64,000 bases of DNA from Hyphochytrium catenoides (Eukaryota; Sar; Hyphochytriomycetes; Hyphochytriales; Hyphochytriaceae): the NCBI GenBank assembly GCA_900088475.1, contig FLMG01003521.1, forward strand, positions 1-64,000, read 5' to 3'. Made by a program: the position numbers and the translations under genes. Below are positions 18,467 through 26,783 of this stretch, in pieces; the stretch's first letter is position 1; each line of letters starts with the position of its first letter. The notes below the pieces were generated by a model. That model saw only the letters and a program-made list of their open reading frames with translations. It had not been told where the DNA came from and ran no database searches.

Positions 18467-18709
18467 CTACTTTCGTGGTCTCTTCATCGGCTTACTAGTG
18501 CCTGGAGGTGCAGGCGCGTCATCCGTTACTTCGCTCAGGAGACGGATCAACAATGCTACGTTAACCTTGACCGCAACCACGGAAGGTAATTCCCCAAATA
18601 GCTTTTTGAAGAGTATCATCACTCCTCTCTTAACTTCCTTGATCTCTGTTTTTGTAAACTCGTATGATGAGACCCCTTCGTCAATGGCTTCAAGAGCAAC
18701 TTCAATCAC
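18467..18709 (-). CDS. Possible small protein with GTG start
   Basis: 80 residues, convergent with the proline-rich membrane protein and one base from its stop. The only available start for the full frame is GTG at 18709, because an in-frame TAG lies at 18716-18718. An internal ATG gives a shorter product of about 51 residues. The amino acid composition (FTKTEIKEVKRGVMILFKKLFGEL, then a Pro/Lys-rich basic tail) looks coding, but no family is recognised. It may be the 3' remnant of a longer gene. Confidence 0.35.
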   Translation of the reverse strand: MIEVALEAIDEGVSSYEFTKTEIKEVKRGVMILFKKLFGELPSVVAVKVNVALLIRLLSEVTDDAPAPPGTSKPMKRPRK

Positions 18710-18849
18710 TATGAACTATGACATCAAGTTACAGAATCGGATTTCCCCAGAGTAGCAGTTGATGCTCCAGTAGTTGGAGCTCTTTATGTCATTGCTAAGT
18801 ACATTTTGAATCCCTCCTGAACGTATCATATAGATTACTATACTGGCGC

Positions 18850-19168
18850 ATGTCGTTAATGTGAGAAAGATAATCTGAAGAAGCTCGGGTACAATGACTT
18901 CGAGCATTGGAATTCAAGCGAAGTTCACGTTTACATAGGCCGAAATATGTCATTTTACGTGAAAGGCACGCACAAATCGAAATGGGCAAATCCATACTCG
19001 GTTAACAAGTATGGCAGGGAACAAGCGCTGCGGATGTACGAAGAGTACGTTCGCGCAACACCGGAGCTTTGGGACGCGCTTCCAGAGCTCCGCAGCAAGA
19101 CGCTCGGATGCTGGTGCCACCCGGAGCCTCGTCACGGCGACGTTCTCATCAAATTATTATTTCAGTAA
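18850..19168 (+). pseudogene. DUF4326 protein, frameshifted 5' end
   Basis: The region 18947-19168 encodes 73 residues from an internal ATG, matching the core of DUF4326 (SKWANPYSVNKYGREQAL, LPELRSKTLGCWCHPEP, HGDVLIKLL). The same frame stays open upstream of that ATG and reads KKLGYNDFEHW and EVHVYIGRN, which are also family-like. It has no ATG before a TAA at 18857. In the neighbouring frame, 18850-18875 reads HVVNVRK, the usual start of the family. One missing A in the AAA run near 18866-18868 would explain this. The gene is probably broken at its 5' end; a truncated product from 18947 is possible. DUF4326 proteins are common in phages and giant viruses; their function is unknown. Confidence 0.6.
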
Positions 19169-19602
19169 AAGGGCTGGAGAAGATGTGACGCTTCATGAAT
19201 CTGCAAATGAGATCTTGAATTTTTTTCCAGATCTTCTCGTTAGCGGAAGTAGACTGTGTTCAGAGAGAAATGGAAAGTAGCAGACCAGGCCTGCCAGAGA
19301 CAAAAAAGTGTTAGGCCGCAGTAGCAGTGTTACGAATCCAGAATCATTATTATGTTGTCGCTCGAGATCAGGAATGTACACGCATGTTTTGATGACTCTT
19401 CACAATCCTGTACCCACCTCTGAGAAATCTGACGTTCTACGGTGTTGTGTAAACTTCATCTAGATGGATTATCTACTACTAGCGAAGCTGATGAAGGTTT
19501 CTTAGTTGACATATTTCTCTGATTGGTGCTGTAGGGTGGAACAATAAATGGAGATCGCAAAAGATCTTCATCTCTAACTTTCCAACATTCAGTCAGAGCA
19601 CC
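19169..19602. other. 434-bp stretch with no supported gene
   Basis: Only short chance frames are present on either strand, and no clear promoter motif or hairpin was seen. It separates the decayed DUF4326 gene from the proline/glutamine-rich gene. Confidence 0.5.
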
Positions 19603-20706
19603 ATGGCGCCGGCTCGGCGTCAAGAGATCAAGAAGCACAACATTGGAGCTGTATATGGAGGCTATGTCCGTCGATTCTTCAAGATTCCCAGAGAGATTAG
19701 GTTGTCCATCTTGAGTGACCTGTGTCGGAGGGAGAGACGTGGTACTCTACATCGCCGATACAATGATGTGGATCTAACCAGAGCGAAGTACTTCTACCAA
19801 ATATTGAAGCGATATCCATGGATGATCGCCAACATGAAACCTCGATTCTATAAGGCTTTGGCTACCTATAGGCCAGATCTCTTCCACGCACTCGCAATGG
19901 ATAGCAACACAGCAGCAAGAATTCCAGAAGATGTCTCAGACAATATCAGAGAACAACTCCTTCAGATAGATGAGCCTGGAGATTGTGACGGGTTTCTGGA
20001 TCACGTTCAGCGAGAACCAAGTCAAGAGCGAAGGCCACCAACGGTACTACAGCCACTGCGACCGTCTATGCTACAGCCAAGACAGCAGAAACCAAATCAA
20101 CAGCGACGACCAATGGTACTACAGCCATTGCGACCTAAGATGTTACAGCCATTGCGACAGCCAAGCCACCCGGAACAGCCACAGCAGGAACCAAGGCAAC
20201 TGGAACGACTGCAAGAGGAATCAAGGTCTGCCACTGAGATGAGTAGCTATGACGACACTGGACGACTACTAGATTCGTCCAGCACTACTGCAGCCATACA
20301 TGAGGAGCGACGACCAACGGTACTACAACCATTGCGACCCACGATATTACAGCCGTTACGACAGCAGCGACCACCAAGGCCACACTCAAGCCCCCAGGAA
20401 CAGCCACAGCAGGAACCAAGGCAGGTGGGTCGCGATGACGGGACGGGACTACTAGATTCGTCCAGCACCACTCCAACGTTATATGAAGAACAACAGCCTA
20501 TGGTGTTGCGGTTGCAAGAGCAGGTCAGGGTAAGTCAGGAACAGATACGACAACTTCGAGAAAGCCTATTCATAGCGGTTCGAAGCCATGAGGAGCTGCA
20601 GAGAGAGTCAGAGCATCTCAAGGACGTAGTGACTCAGCAGCGGCTTGAGCTTGACCTGTTTCGACGTCAGATCACCCTATTGTGGTCTGTTATCGAATTG
20701 TGGTGA
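19603..20706 (+). CDS. Proline/glutamine-rich repeat protein with C-terminal coiled coil
   Basis: 367 residues. The N-terminal ~130 residues are basic and helical (RRFFKIPREIRLSILSDL looks F-box-like, but is weak). Residues about 140-290 contain imperfect repeats of the form RRPTVLQPLRPxMLQPLRQ and blocks such as PEQPQQEPRQ and DTGRLLDSSSTT, repeated twice. Residues about 305-365 form a coiled coil (RLQEQVRVSQEQIRQLRESL). It is likely an oligomeric scaffold with a disordered repetitive middle. The internal repeats are also visible as near-identical DNA, so copy number may vary among strains. Family not recognised. Confidence 0.65.
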   Translation: MAPARRQEIKKHNIGAVYGGYVRRFFKIPREIRLSILSDLCRRERRGTLHRRYNDVDLTRAKYFYQILKRYPWMIANMKPRFYKALATYRPDLFHALAMDSNTAARIPEDVSDNIREQLLQIDEPGDCDGFLDHVQREPSQERRPPTVLQPLRPSMLQPRQQKPNQQRRPMVLQPLRPKMLQPLRQPSHPEQPQQEPRQLERLQEESRSATEMSSYDDTGRLLDSSSTTAAIHEERRPTVLQPLRPTILQPLRQQRPPRPHSSPQEQPQQEPRQVGRDDGTGLLDSSSTTPTLYEEQQPMVLRLQEQVRVSQEQIRQLRESLFIAVRSHEELQRESEHLKDVVTQQRLELDLFRRQITLLWSVIELW

Positions 20707-20970
20707 TTGACTTAATATTAAAAATTCAAAAGTAGACCTCCATGACCCTGAGGCGTCTCATATTTATAGTTCTGGACCTCGTTTTGTTTGTGCTGGCTGG
20801 TCCCTCATATTACCCATAATAAACAACTCAGTGAGAACAATCGGCAGGTCAAAAACGATTCATAGGCAAGGAAATAGAGTTCATTGACTCACGAGCATTA
20901 GTAGTAAGAAACTGTATGGCCTACACGAGACTGCCTACACGAGACCTACAGTACAGCTACATAGCTATTC

Positions 20971-22842
20971 CTACGTGCAGGCACCGTTCGAGCAAGTGCC
21001 ACTGTCACACTCAAGGTTTCGGGTACAGACACCATTCGTTTGAAGTTTGCAGAGTTTATCGGTGGTTGAGCACACCAATCCAGTTCCACACTCACTGTCA
21101 TCCGCAAGATTACAAGGACCTAACACAGATCCTTTATATCCGCTGTTGAAGGTGGAGCCAGGAACGATGGCGTCACAACCGGGAGTGTCCGTGCAAGCCG
21201 GTAGGGCACAGGTGGTTGTTGCACATTTTCCAGTAGCGCAGTCACTATCCTTGCCGCACCCGCCACCGTACGGTTTACCGGCCGTCATACATAAAAGCTG
21301 ACTTCCGCAGGAACCACTACTGAGCGTACAAGTTTCCGTACCTGGACAATCGTCATTTGCAGCACACGGTAGGGAACTGGGACCACTGCAAGAACCATAA
21401 CAGATACCACTACCACACTGCACAGCTGCAGTGCAACTGCGCCCATTCGCCTTTAACGATACGCACTTTGCCGTACCGCCGAGATCGCAAAAGGCATTAG
21501 GACCACATTCCAGATGGGAGCCGCAAGTAGGACCATTAGCTCCGACCGTTTTGTAAGCCGTACACTTTCCACTGACAGAGTCACAATAAGAGTTGGAGCA
21601 CTCGAAGTGGTTGCTACCGGTACACGAAGCACCAATCGCCTTTAGTGCAGCACAGGTCCCTGCGTCACAAAAACCACTGGAGCATTCTGGGTTTTGTCCG
21701 TTGCCAGTGCAGGAGTCCCCTACAGCTTTTGGAGCCGTGCATAATCGAGTAGCGGTAGGACAGTACCCACTGGCGCACTCTGTGTGCCCCTGGCAGCTCC
21801 GCCCCACAGGACGTGCACGGGAAACGCAGGATCTGTAACGTGGCAAGTTACTCACTTGGCGGAAGACTTGAGTGTAACCAAATAGGTAGTAGGCAAAAGA
21901 GTGTGTCACAGGAATGTAGTACATGCTGTCGAAAGAGGCAAGAGCTGTGTAGAGCCATCCGTGCCAGGGAGTATGAAGGCGAGGAAGACCAATCATCTCT
22001 TTCGTGAAAGGGTATGCATTCTTCTTGTCAGTGAACTGTGCAATCGCAGCGGCCACTGGTGTCTCTCCTTGCTTACTCAGTTCTGCATAGTCACATTGCT
22101 TAGCGGAGGTAGAATATGCAAGCAGGGATGATGTTATCGGTCGATCAGCAGCAGTTTGTGCCTCCAAGCGGCAAATGCCAGCAGCAAGTGCGAAAGGAGA
22201 CGTAGTGGCCCAGGAGATAAACCTGTCCACTGCGTCATTCAGGAGTCGGGTAAATTGTTCAAGAGCCACAGGGTCTCCCAGATTATAGTGACCAAACTTC
22301 TTTGCCAACGGTACCAGTTGAGGTTTCAGGGAAGTTGAAACTAGGTACGCGTAGACTCCGTTCCGTTGCTGACAGGGTACACCCGCAAGCTGACTTGAAG
22401 CGAGATTGTCGAAATACTCCAAAATGAAGTTGAAGTTCTCCATTGTCCTTTCCGCTTCACTCTTTGGCGGCGGAACAGGGTTGCACGTTCCTCCATTATT
22501 TATACTGACAGTGCAGGTTCCAGCGGAACTATCGTCAGTTCTTAGCTTCAGGGTATTGATAACTCCAGCAACTGGATCTGCTCGTACTGAATGATTCACA
22601 GAGTTCATTGGAATACTGAGCAGGCTGGTAAGTTGGGCGGTAAGGTACGTAGCCATCGTGCGGTTCTTGGCTGTGTCATAGGGCAACGTTTGGGGCTGAA
22701 AGGCGCCAGAGTCCGAGAAGCTTCCAGGATCGTCTAAGCAAAGAAGAGCGCACGCAAGGTCTCCATTGCAAGGGACTGCCAGTGATCCCTTGACGGCGAT
22801 ACCCGCAAGGACCAAAAGGGAGAATGTTGACTTGGCCCACAT
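20971..22842 (-). CDS. Secreted protein with a Cys-rich repeat C-terminus
   Basis: 623 residues from the ATG at 22842. A longer frame begins at 23124, but this start gives an excellent signal peptide (MWAKSTFSLLVLAGIAVKG, then SLA before VPCNG), and a TATAAAA box sits about 85 bp upstream on the minus strand. Residues about 25-330 are an unrecognised extracellular domain with scattered Cys. The last ~280 residues hold about nine Cys-rich modules of the form GxSCxxxxxCxSGYCxxxxxxC, resembling EB/dickkopf-like disulphide modules. The protein is likely secreted or on the virion surface after passage through the host ER. Cys-rich modules of this kind are common in oomycete and other eukaryotic secreted proteins, suggesting host origin. 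Confidence 0.75.
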   Translation of the reverse strand: MWAKSTFSLLVLAGIAVKGSLAVPCNGDLACALLCLDDPGSFSDSGAFQPQTLPYDTAKNRTMATYLTAQLTSLLSIPMNSVNHSVRADPVAGVINTLKLRTDDSSAGTCTVSINNGGTCNPVPPPKSEAERTMENFNFILEYFDNLASSQLAGVPCQQRNGVYAYLVSTSLKPQLVPLAKKFGHYNLGDPVALEQFTRLLNDAVDRFISWATTSPFALAAGICRLEAQTAADRPITSSLLAYSTSAKQCDYAELSKQGETPVAAAIAQFTDKKNAYPFTKEMIGLPRLHTPWHGWLYTALASFDSMYYIPVTHSFAYYLFGYTQVFRQVSNLPRYRSCVSRARPVGRSCQGHTECASGYCPTATRLCTAPKAVGDSCTGNGQNPECSSGFCDAGTCAALKAIGASCTGSNHFECSNSYCDSVSGKCTAYKTVGANGPTCGSHLECGPNAFCDLGGTAKCVSLKANGRSCTAAVQCGSGICYGSCSGPSSLPCAANDDCPGTETCTLSSGSCGSQLLCMTAGKPYGGGCGKDSDCATGKCATTTCALPACTDTPGCDAIVPGSTFNSGYKGSVLGPCNLADDSECGTGLVCSTTDKLCKLQTNGVCTRNLECDSGTCSNGACT

Positions 22843-22927
22843 ACTTGCAACCCAGTAGTTTAGAATCCAGGGAGGACAGCTTGAGTCTTTCTTGGCAAAA
22901 GCAAGAATGAAGGCTTGTCTTCCCTTC

Positions 22928-22938
22928 CCTTTTATAGG
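22928..22938 (-). promoter_or_regulatory. TATA box supporting the start at 22842
   Basis: On the minus strand CCTATAAAAGGG lies about 85 bp before ATG 22842 and inside the longer frame, which argues against the upstream start. Confidence 0.45.
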
Positions 22939-23227
22939 CTTTACAGCACCCTGTAAGTAAGTGACACTCTCTAGCTCTTCAATGAACGAAGCTGTCGCGA
23001 CATCGACACCATGGGAAAGATGATCTGTCAACGATGTGGCCGTTCTATCTTGGAGATCGCTTCTTAATACAGAAGGTATACCCGAAGTTGACAACGTGAT
23101 AGACCAGCGCATCGCATCCTGCAACTAACGCTACGGTTCCAGAATGATTCGGCTGCGAAACCTTGAGAGAACAATCAACCGAACCACGAAAGGATTAGCG
23201 ATGATCTCCAAACCCCGCTTGTGACTG

Positions 23228-23289
23228 CTACCTGAAAGAATCTGGCCGTTTCAGAACGCTACATGAAGGAATCTGGCCGTTTCAGAACG
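23228..23289. repeat. Two 31-bp tandem repeats
   Basis: Units 23228-23258 and 23259-23289 differ at two positions. They lie in the non-coding stretch upstream of the Cys-rich gene. Confidence 0.8.
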
Positions 23290-23845
23290 ATAGTGGGGGC
23301 TCTTCATACACGTGTCCCCCACTGCTCACAGAGTCAATGAGCCAAAGTATCCAAAGTTAAAGACAGGACCTTTTTACAAGATCAAGAACCGCCAGTCTAG
23401 AACACAGTCACTTTGTTTGGTACTCTGGTATCAATCACAGAAGGACCAAATAGAGCGGAAGCAGCACAAGGAAGCTCACTAAAGTCGGATCTCCATTTGA
23501 TCGGTTTGTCGAGACTTCCTCTGAGAACAATAGCCAGAACTCTTCAAGTCATGAACAGTCACTTTCCTCAGTAGCTCGCCCCTTGAACCGTTTCAGGAGT
23601 CACACAGACAATCTCTACCTGGCCTACCCACCCGTTTTGCCTTTAGTAGATCCCCTGTGGGCCTCGTCTGTACTACCCGCCCTCGAACACCAAACCTTCT
23701 TTGTAAAGGAGTCCATCCAACGGCTTGTCCAACCGCAGCTCCTTCGAGATTCCTATCTCCGTTGTTGAATTTGCAATCCTTCTGCTGCTGCTCGTTCTCA
23801 GGAGGGCTTGTCAAGCGTCAGGAACTCATAATCATATTATCTTCT

Positions 23846-24000
23846 AGGAAGCTACAGTGCGCCTGGTGGAGAGAGTCAAAAAAGGGAAGCGCGCAAAATG
23901 ACTCCTCTCGTCTCTAGCTGCCTTACGGAGCACCTTGATCATTAAGTGACTGAGATCGAAGTAGTCCATAAGGTAGCTGGAGGCGAAAGCAGTCTGCCAC
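23846..24000. ncRNA. Hairpin element, copy 1
   Basis: AGCTGCCTTACGGA (23916-23929) pairs with TCCATAAGGTAGCT (23965-23978), 14 positions with two wobbles. An inner stem CTTGATC pairs with GATCGAAG, with a one-base bulge. The flanks share AAGCTACAGTG, GCGCAAA.GACTCCTCT.GTCT and GCGAAAGCAGTCT with copy 2. A structured RNA or DNA element is possible; the strand is unknown. Confidence 0.45.
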
Positions 24001-24102
24001 AGACACTTACTGCAGTCCTTACGAAGACTTCCCCTCCATAGTCAAATAGCTCCAGCATGCAGCCTGAAAGCGATAGAAGTCTGCAATTTATGAGCCATCA
24101 CA

Positions 24103-24250
24103 AGCTACAGTGAAGCGAGCCAAAGCAGGGAACGCGCAAAGACTCCTCTGGTCTCTAGCTACATTATGGAACGCCTTGGTCTTTTGCTATCATGTGCCTA
24201 TGGTCAAAGTGCTCCATAATGTAGCTGGATGCGAAAGCAGTCTATCACAC
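24103..24250. ncRNA. Hairpin element, copy 2
   Basis: AGCTACATTATGGA (24157-24170) pairs perfectly with TCCATAATGTAGCT (24213-24226). The inner CTTGGTC/GGTCAAAG stem is kept by G-U pairs where copy 1 has Watson-Crick pairs. Differences from copy 1 preserve pairing, which favours selection on structure. Confidence 0.45.
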
Positions 24251-24558
24251 ACCCTATCGCCGCCCAAACCTAGAATGCTAAGGCAATACAAGCAACAGAT
24301 CAGCAAAACATTCGCAAGTGCTTGGCCAATGCACAGAGCATTCATCGTGCCCGCAGCTCCTTGTGCAAGCAAGTTATGGTCACAGGATTGTCACCTTTAC
24401 CTTACATACATCTCTTATGGAATGAAGCTGAAGGTTAGAATACTAGAGCTCGACTAGGCGTTAACGGCTGCAGTTCTGAGGTCTGTCTGTTGTCCACAAA
24501 ACAAAAGCTTCACTTCTCATAATTCTAATCAAAGCTCAAGTCTTTCTAGACCTAGAGA

Positions 24559-26136
24559 ATGGACGACATTCCAAACAAGAGGCCAAAGACCAGTGCCATG
24601 GTAGGACCGGCATGGTCTGTGCTGGCCAACTCGCATCTCTTCTTGCATATAGTGTCTTTCCAGAGTGGTAGGAGGTATAAGGACTGGACGGGAGACCAAG
24701 TGATAAGCCATGGGCCCGTGAGATGGCTGCGTGAGCGTGAAGATCTTGATCTTAGCTGGAAGGCATTAGACTTAGCAGCCGCCAGAGGAGACATCGAGAC
24801 ACTGGAGTACTTCCATCATGTTCTCTTGTGGCCCATAACCCAAAGCACTGTATGGGCTGCCGTTTCGAGTGGACAGCTGCATTCCCTTCAGTGGCTATAT
24901 CAGAAGCATCCAGCGCTGTTCGAAACATTTTCTATCGAAGCGATGGCTTCTCATGCTGCAGAGGCTGGACAGTTGCTAATCTCGCAATGGATTGACACTA
25001 CTTTTGGACTCAAAGACTCAAATATGGAGGATGAGCTTGATAACTTCTTTTTCAGCGCCATCCGGTCCGGTGACACCAGCGTTCTGGATTGGCTATATCA
25101 ACGCTTCACCATCCCGAACAAGTATTATGCATATGCCTTATCAGAAGCACATAAGATAGAGGTACTAGATTGGCTTTGTGCCAAAATGAAGACGAGTCTA
25201 AGCGACGAGATCGATGATTGGGGATTGGCTTTCATCGTGGTTAACTGTCCCGCCCAAGTGATGGAATGGTTAGAAGAAAAACTCCCAGACCTTCTCCGGA
25301 ACCACCACAATCATGTGCTGCAGTCAATCCTGCAGATCTGCCTACGAGGTAATGACACATCTCGCAAAATTCGCTACTTGCTTGAGCACGGTATCGTCCT
25401 CAATAGGGATGAAGCCTCATCTTGCTTTTACTTCCTGACTTCGAAGGAGGACCTGGAATTCCTGTACTCGCTATATCCTCAAGATCTTAGCCTGCTCTGG
25501 AGACAGGCAATGATAGACCGACTAGGACATCAACATCTGGAGTGGCTTGAGTCAGAGGGTCCTTGCCCTAAAGACTTATTTCCTCCAACTTATCTTCAGG
25601 CGGTTCTGGACTCTGGTGATTTAGAGATGGGGAAGTGGTTATATAGTCACAATTTTGGAGGAAGACCCTGTTATTCTAGCAACCCGCAGAAATGGACTCT
25701 AGACTCCCTCCAGTGGGTTTACGCCAGAAGCGGCGTAGATGGCCTTCCACTTTATCCTGTTGTTCGCCATTCACTTGCTCACGGTTCTATGGACATACTT
25801 GAGTGGCTAGCACCTTTGCTAGCTCGCCATCAGCTGAAACTTCCTTGGACCGACTGGCTTGTTTGTGAGGCTAAAGCTGCATGTCCCTGCAAGAACCCAT
25901 ACAAATATTATATTGTCAAACAAGGGTTAAGCACCTGCCTTCAAGGTGCGATTGCAGAGGCCCTGCTCAATGGACGGGTAAGGAGTATTCGATGGCTTAA
26001 ACAGCATCAACCTCATCTTCTGGCAGTCTCAAAGGTCCGGTGGTATATCTGGGGAGTAGTTGAGCGCATACCTAGTGAAGAGAAACATTTCCGTAGGTGG
26101 CTTCGGCAGCGAGTTGCGTCCGTGATAGACCTATAG
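24559..26136 (+). CDS. Ankyrin-like repeat protein (F-box-like N-terminus)
   Basis: 525 residues. The N-terminus (AWSVLANSHLFLHIVSFQSGRRYKDWTG) resembles the degenerate F-box-like start of giant-virus ankyrin proteins, and the next large ankyrin gene at 29843 starts in the same way (ITSFQHGREFKDWTD-type). Residues about 75-510 are degenerate ankyrin-like helical repeats (ALDLAAARGDIETLEYFHH, AAVSSGQLHSLQWLYQ, LSEAHKIEVLDWLCAK). Such proteins usually link a host target to an SCF ubiquitin ligase. The target is unknown. Confidence 0.7.
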   Translation: MDDIPNKRPKTSAMVGPAWSVLANSHLFLHIVSFQSGRRYKDWTGDQVISHGPVRWLREREDLDLSWKALDLAAARGDIETLEYFHHVLLWPITQSTVWAAVSSGQLHSLQWLYQKHPALFETFSIEAMASHAAEAGQLLISQWIDTTFGLKDSNMEDELDNFFFSAIRSGDTSVLDWLYQRFTIPNKYYAYALSEAHKIEVLDWLCAKMKTSLSDEIDDWGLAFIVVNCPAQVMEWLEEKLPDLLRNHHNHVLQSILQICLRGNDTSRKIRYLLEHGIVLNRDEASSCFYFLTSKEDLEFLYSLYPQDLSLLWRQAMIDRLGHQHLEWLESEGPCPKDLFPPTYLQAVLDSGDLEMGKWLYSHNFGGRPCYSSNPQKWTLDSLQWVYARSGVDGLPLYPVVRHSLAHGSMDILEWLAPLLARHQLKLPWTDWLVCEAKAACPCKNPYKYYIVKQGLSTCLQGAIAEALLNGRVRSIRWLKQHQPHLLAVSKVRWYIWGVVERIPSEEKHFRRWLRQRVASVIDL

Positions 26137-26169
26137 ATTTTTTATTGGCTCGCAATATATTCTTTTTTG

Positions 26170-26181
26170 ATTATTATATAC
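26170..26181 (+). promoter_or_regulatory. TATA-like box
   Basis: TTATTATATACA lies about 55-60 bp before the ATG at 26234. Confidence 0.4.
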
Positions 26182-26233
26182 ATTGATAGCGAGGCCAACC
26201 TAACGGGACGACCTAACAGAACAAAAAGAAATA

Positions 26234-26773
26234 ATGGCGAGTTCATCAGAGCGTAACAGTTTCCCCGAAGGCGTAAGCATGGCGGACGCCAACAACAGTA
26301 ACAGCGTCATGAACTATATTAATTATAAGGCGGTACAAGTGGCGAACAACAAACAAGATGCAGCACTACCGATATTTCATCCAGTGCCGAGATATAATCA
26401 GCAGCCATCTCCCAAATGGCTCTGTATTGCCGCGCTTATCGGTATCATCCTCATCTTGTCATCCACCCCTCCAGACAAACAAAACTACTTCAAAAGCTTC
26501 TTCAGCATCAAGCCATCTCTGACACAAAGATTAGCAAGTAAGGGATGGTATGTCTTCACTGCGAGCTGGTGTGGCTACAGTGATCGTCAGAAGAAACTTA
26601 TTGGGAAGAACTATCCTAACATCATTGAGGTTGATACAGGTAAAGGCTCACTACCAAAGAACGCACGCCAACCAGAACCTATTAAAGTCTATCCCACATG
26701 GTTTAACATTAAAACCGGACACAGGATTGAGGGCTTCCTGAAGCTTGAACAGCTGGAGCAACTTGCTGCATAA
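26234..26773 (+). CDS. Membrane-anchored thioredoxin-like protein, single active-site Cys
   Basis: 179 residues. A membrane helix lies at about 62-77 (WLCIAALIGIILILSS), followed by a thioredoxin-like domain (about 98-178). The redox site reads ASWCGYSDRQ: Cys113 is present but the second Cys is Ser116, giving a CxxS site. The cis-proline equivalent is in KVYPTWFNI. CxxS proteins act as monothiol reductases or isomerases or trap mixed disulphides. The N-terminal 60 residues are polar and probably disordered. It may help disulphide formation in virion membrane proteins, an inference from other giant viruses carrying thiol oxidoreductases. Confidence 0.75.
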   Translation: MASSSERNSFPEGVSMADANNSNSVMNYINYKAVQVANNKQDAALPIFHPVPRYNQQPSPKWLCIAALIGIILILSSTPPDKQNYFKSFFSIKPSLTQRLASKGWYVFTASWCGYSDRQKKLIGKNYPNIIEVDTGKGSLPKNARQPEPIKVYPTWFNIKTGHRIEGFLKLEQLEQLAA

Positions 26774-26783
26774 CGGTCAGACC

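Larger units (their letters stand above)
23125..24558. other. 1.4-kb gene-poor region
   Basis: No convincing protein gene. It holds the 31-bp tandem repeat and two copies of a structured element (about 23846-24000 and 24103-24250). The short frames here (for example 24110-24457 on the plus strand) have unlikely composition and overlap the hairpins. Confidence 0.6.

Noticed and set aside
18716-18907. 63-residue minus-strand frame in the same frame as the 18467-18709 gene, interrupted by a TAG
   Set aside because: It overlaps the plus-strand DUF4326 relic, whose conservation is better; a read-through fusion is possible but not supported.
20971-23124. Full-length 717-residue version of the Cys-rich protein
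   Set aside because: The signal peptide and TATA box place the start at 22842.
24110-24457. 115-residue plus-strand frame
   Set aside because: Overlaps the hairpin element and has unlikely composition.
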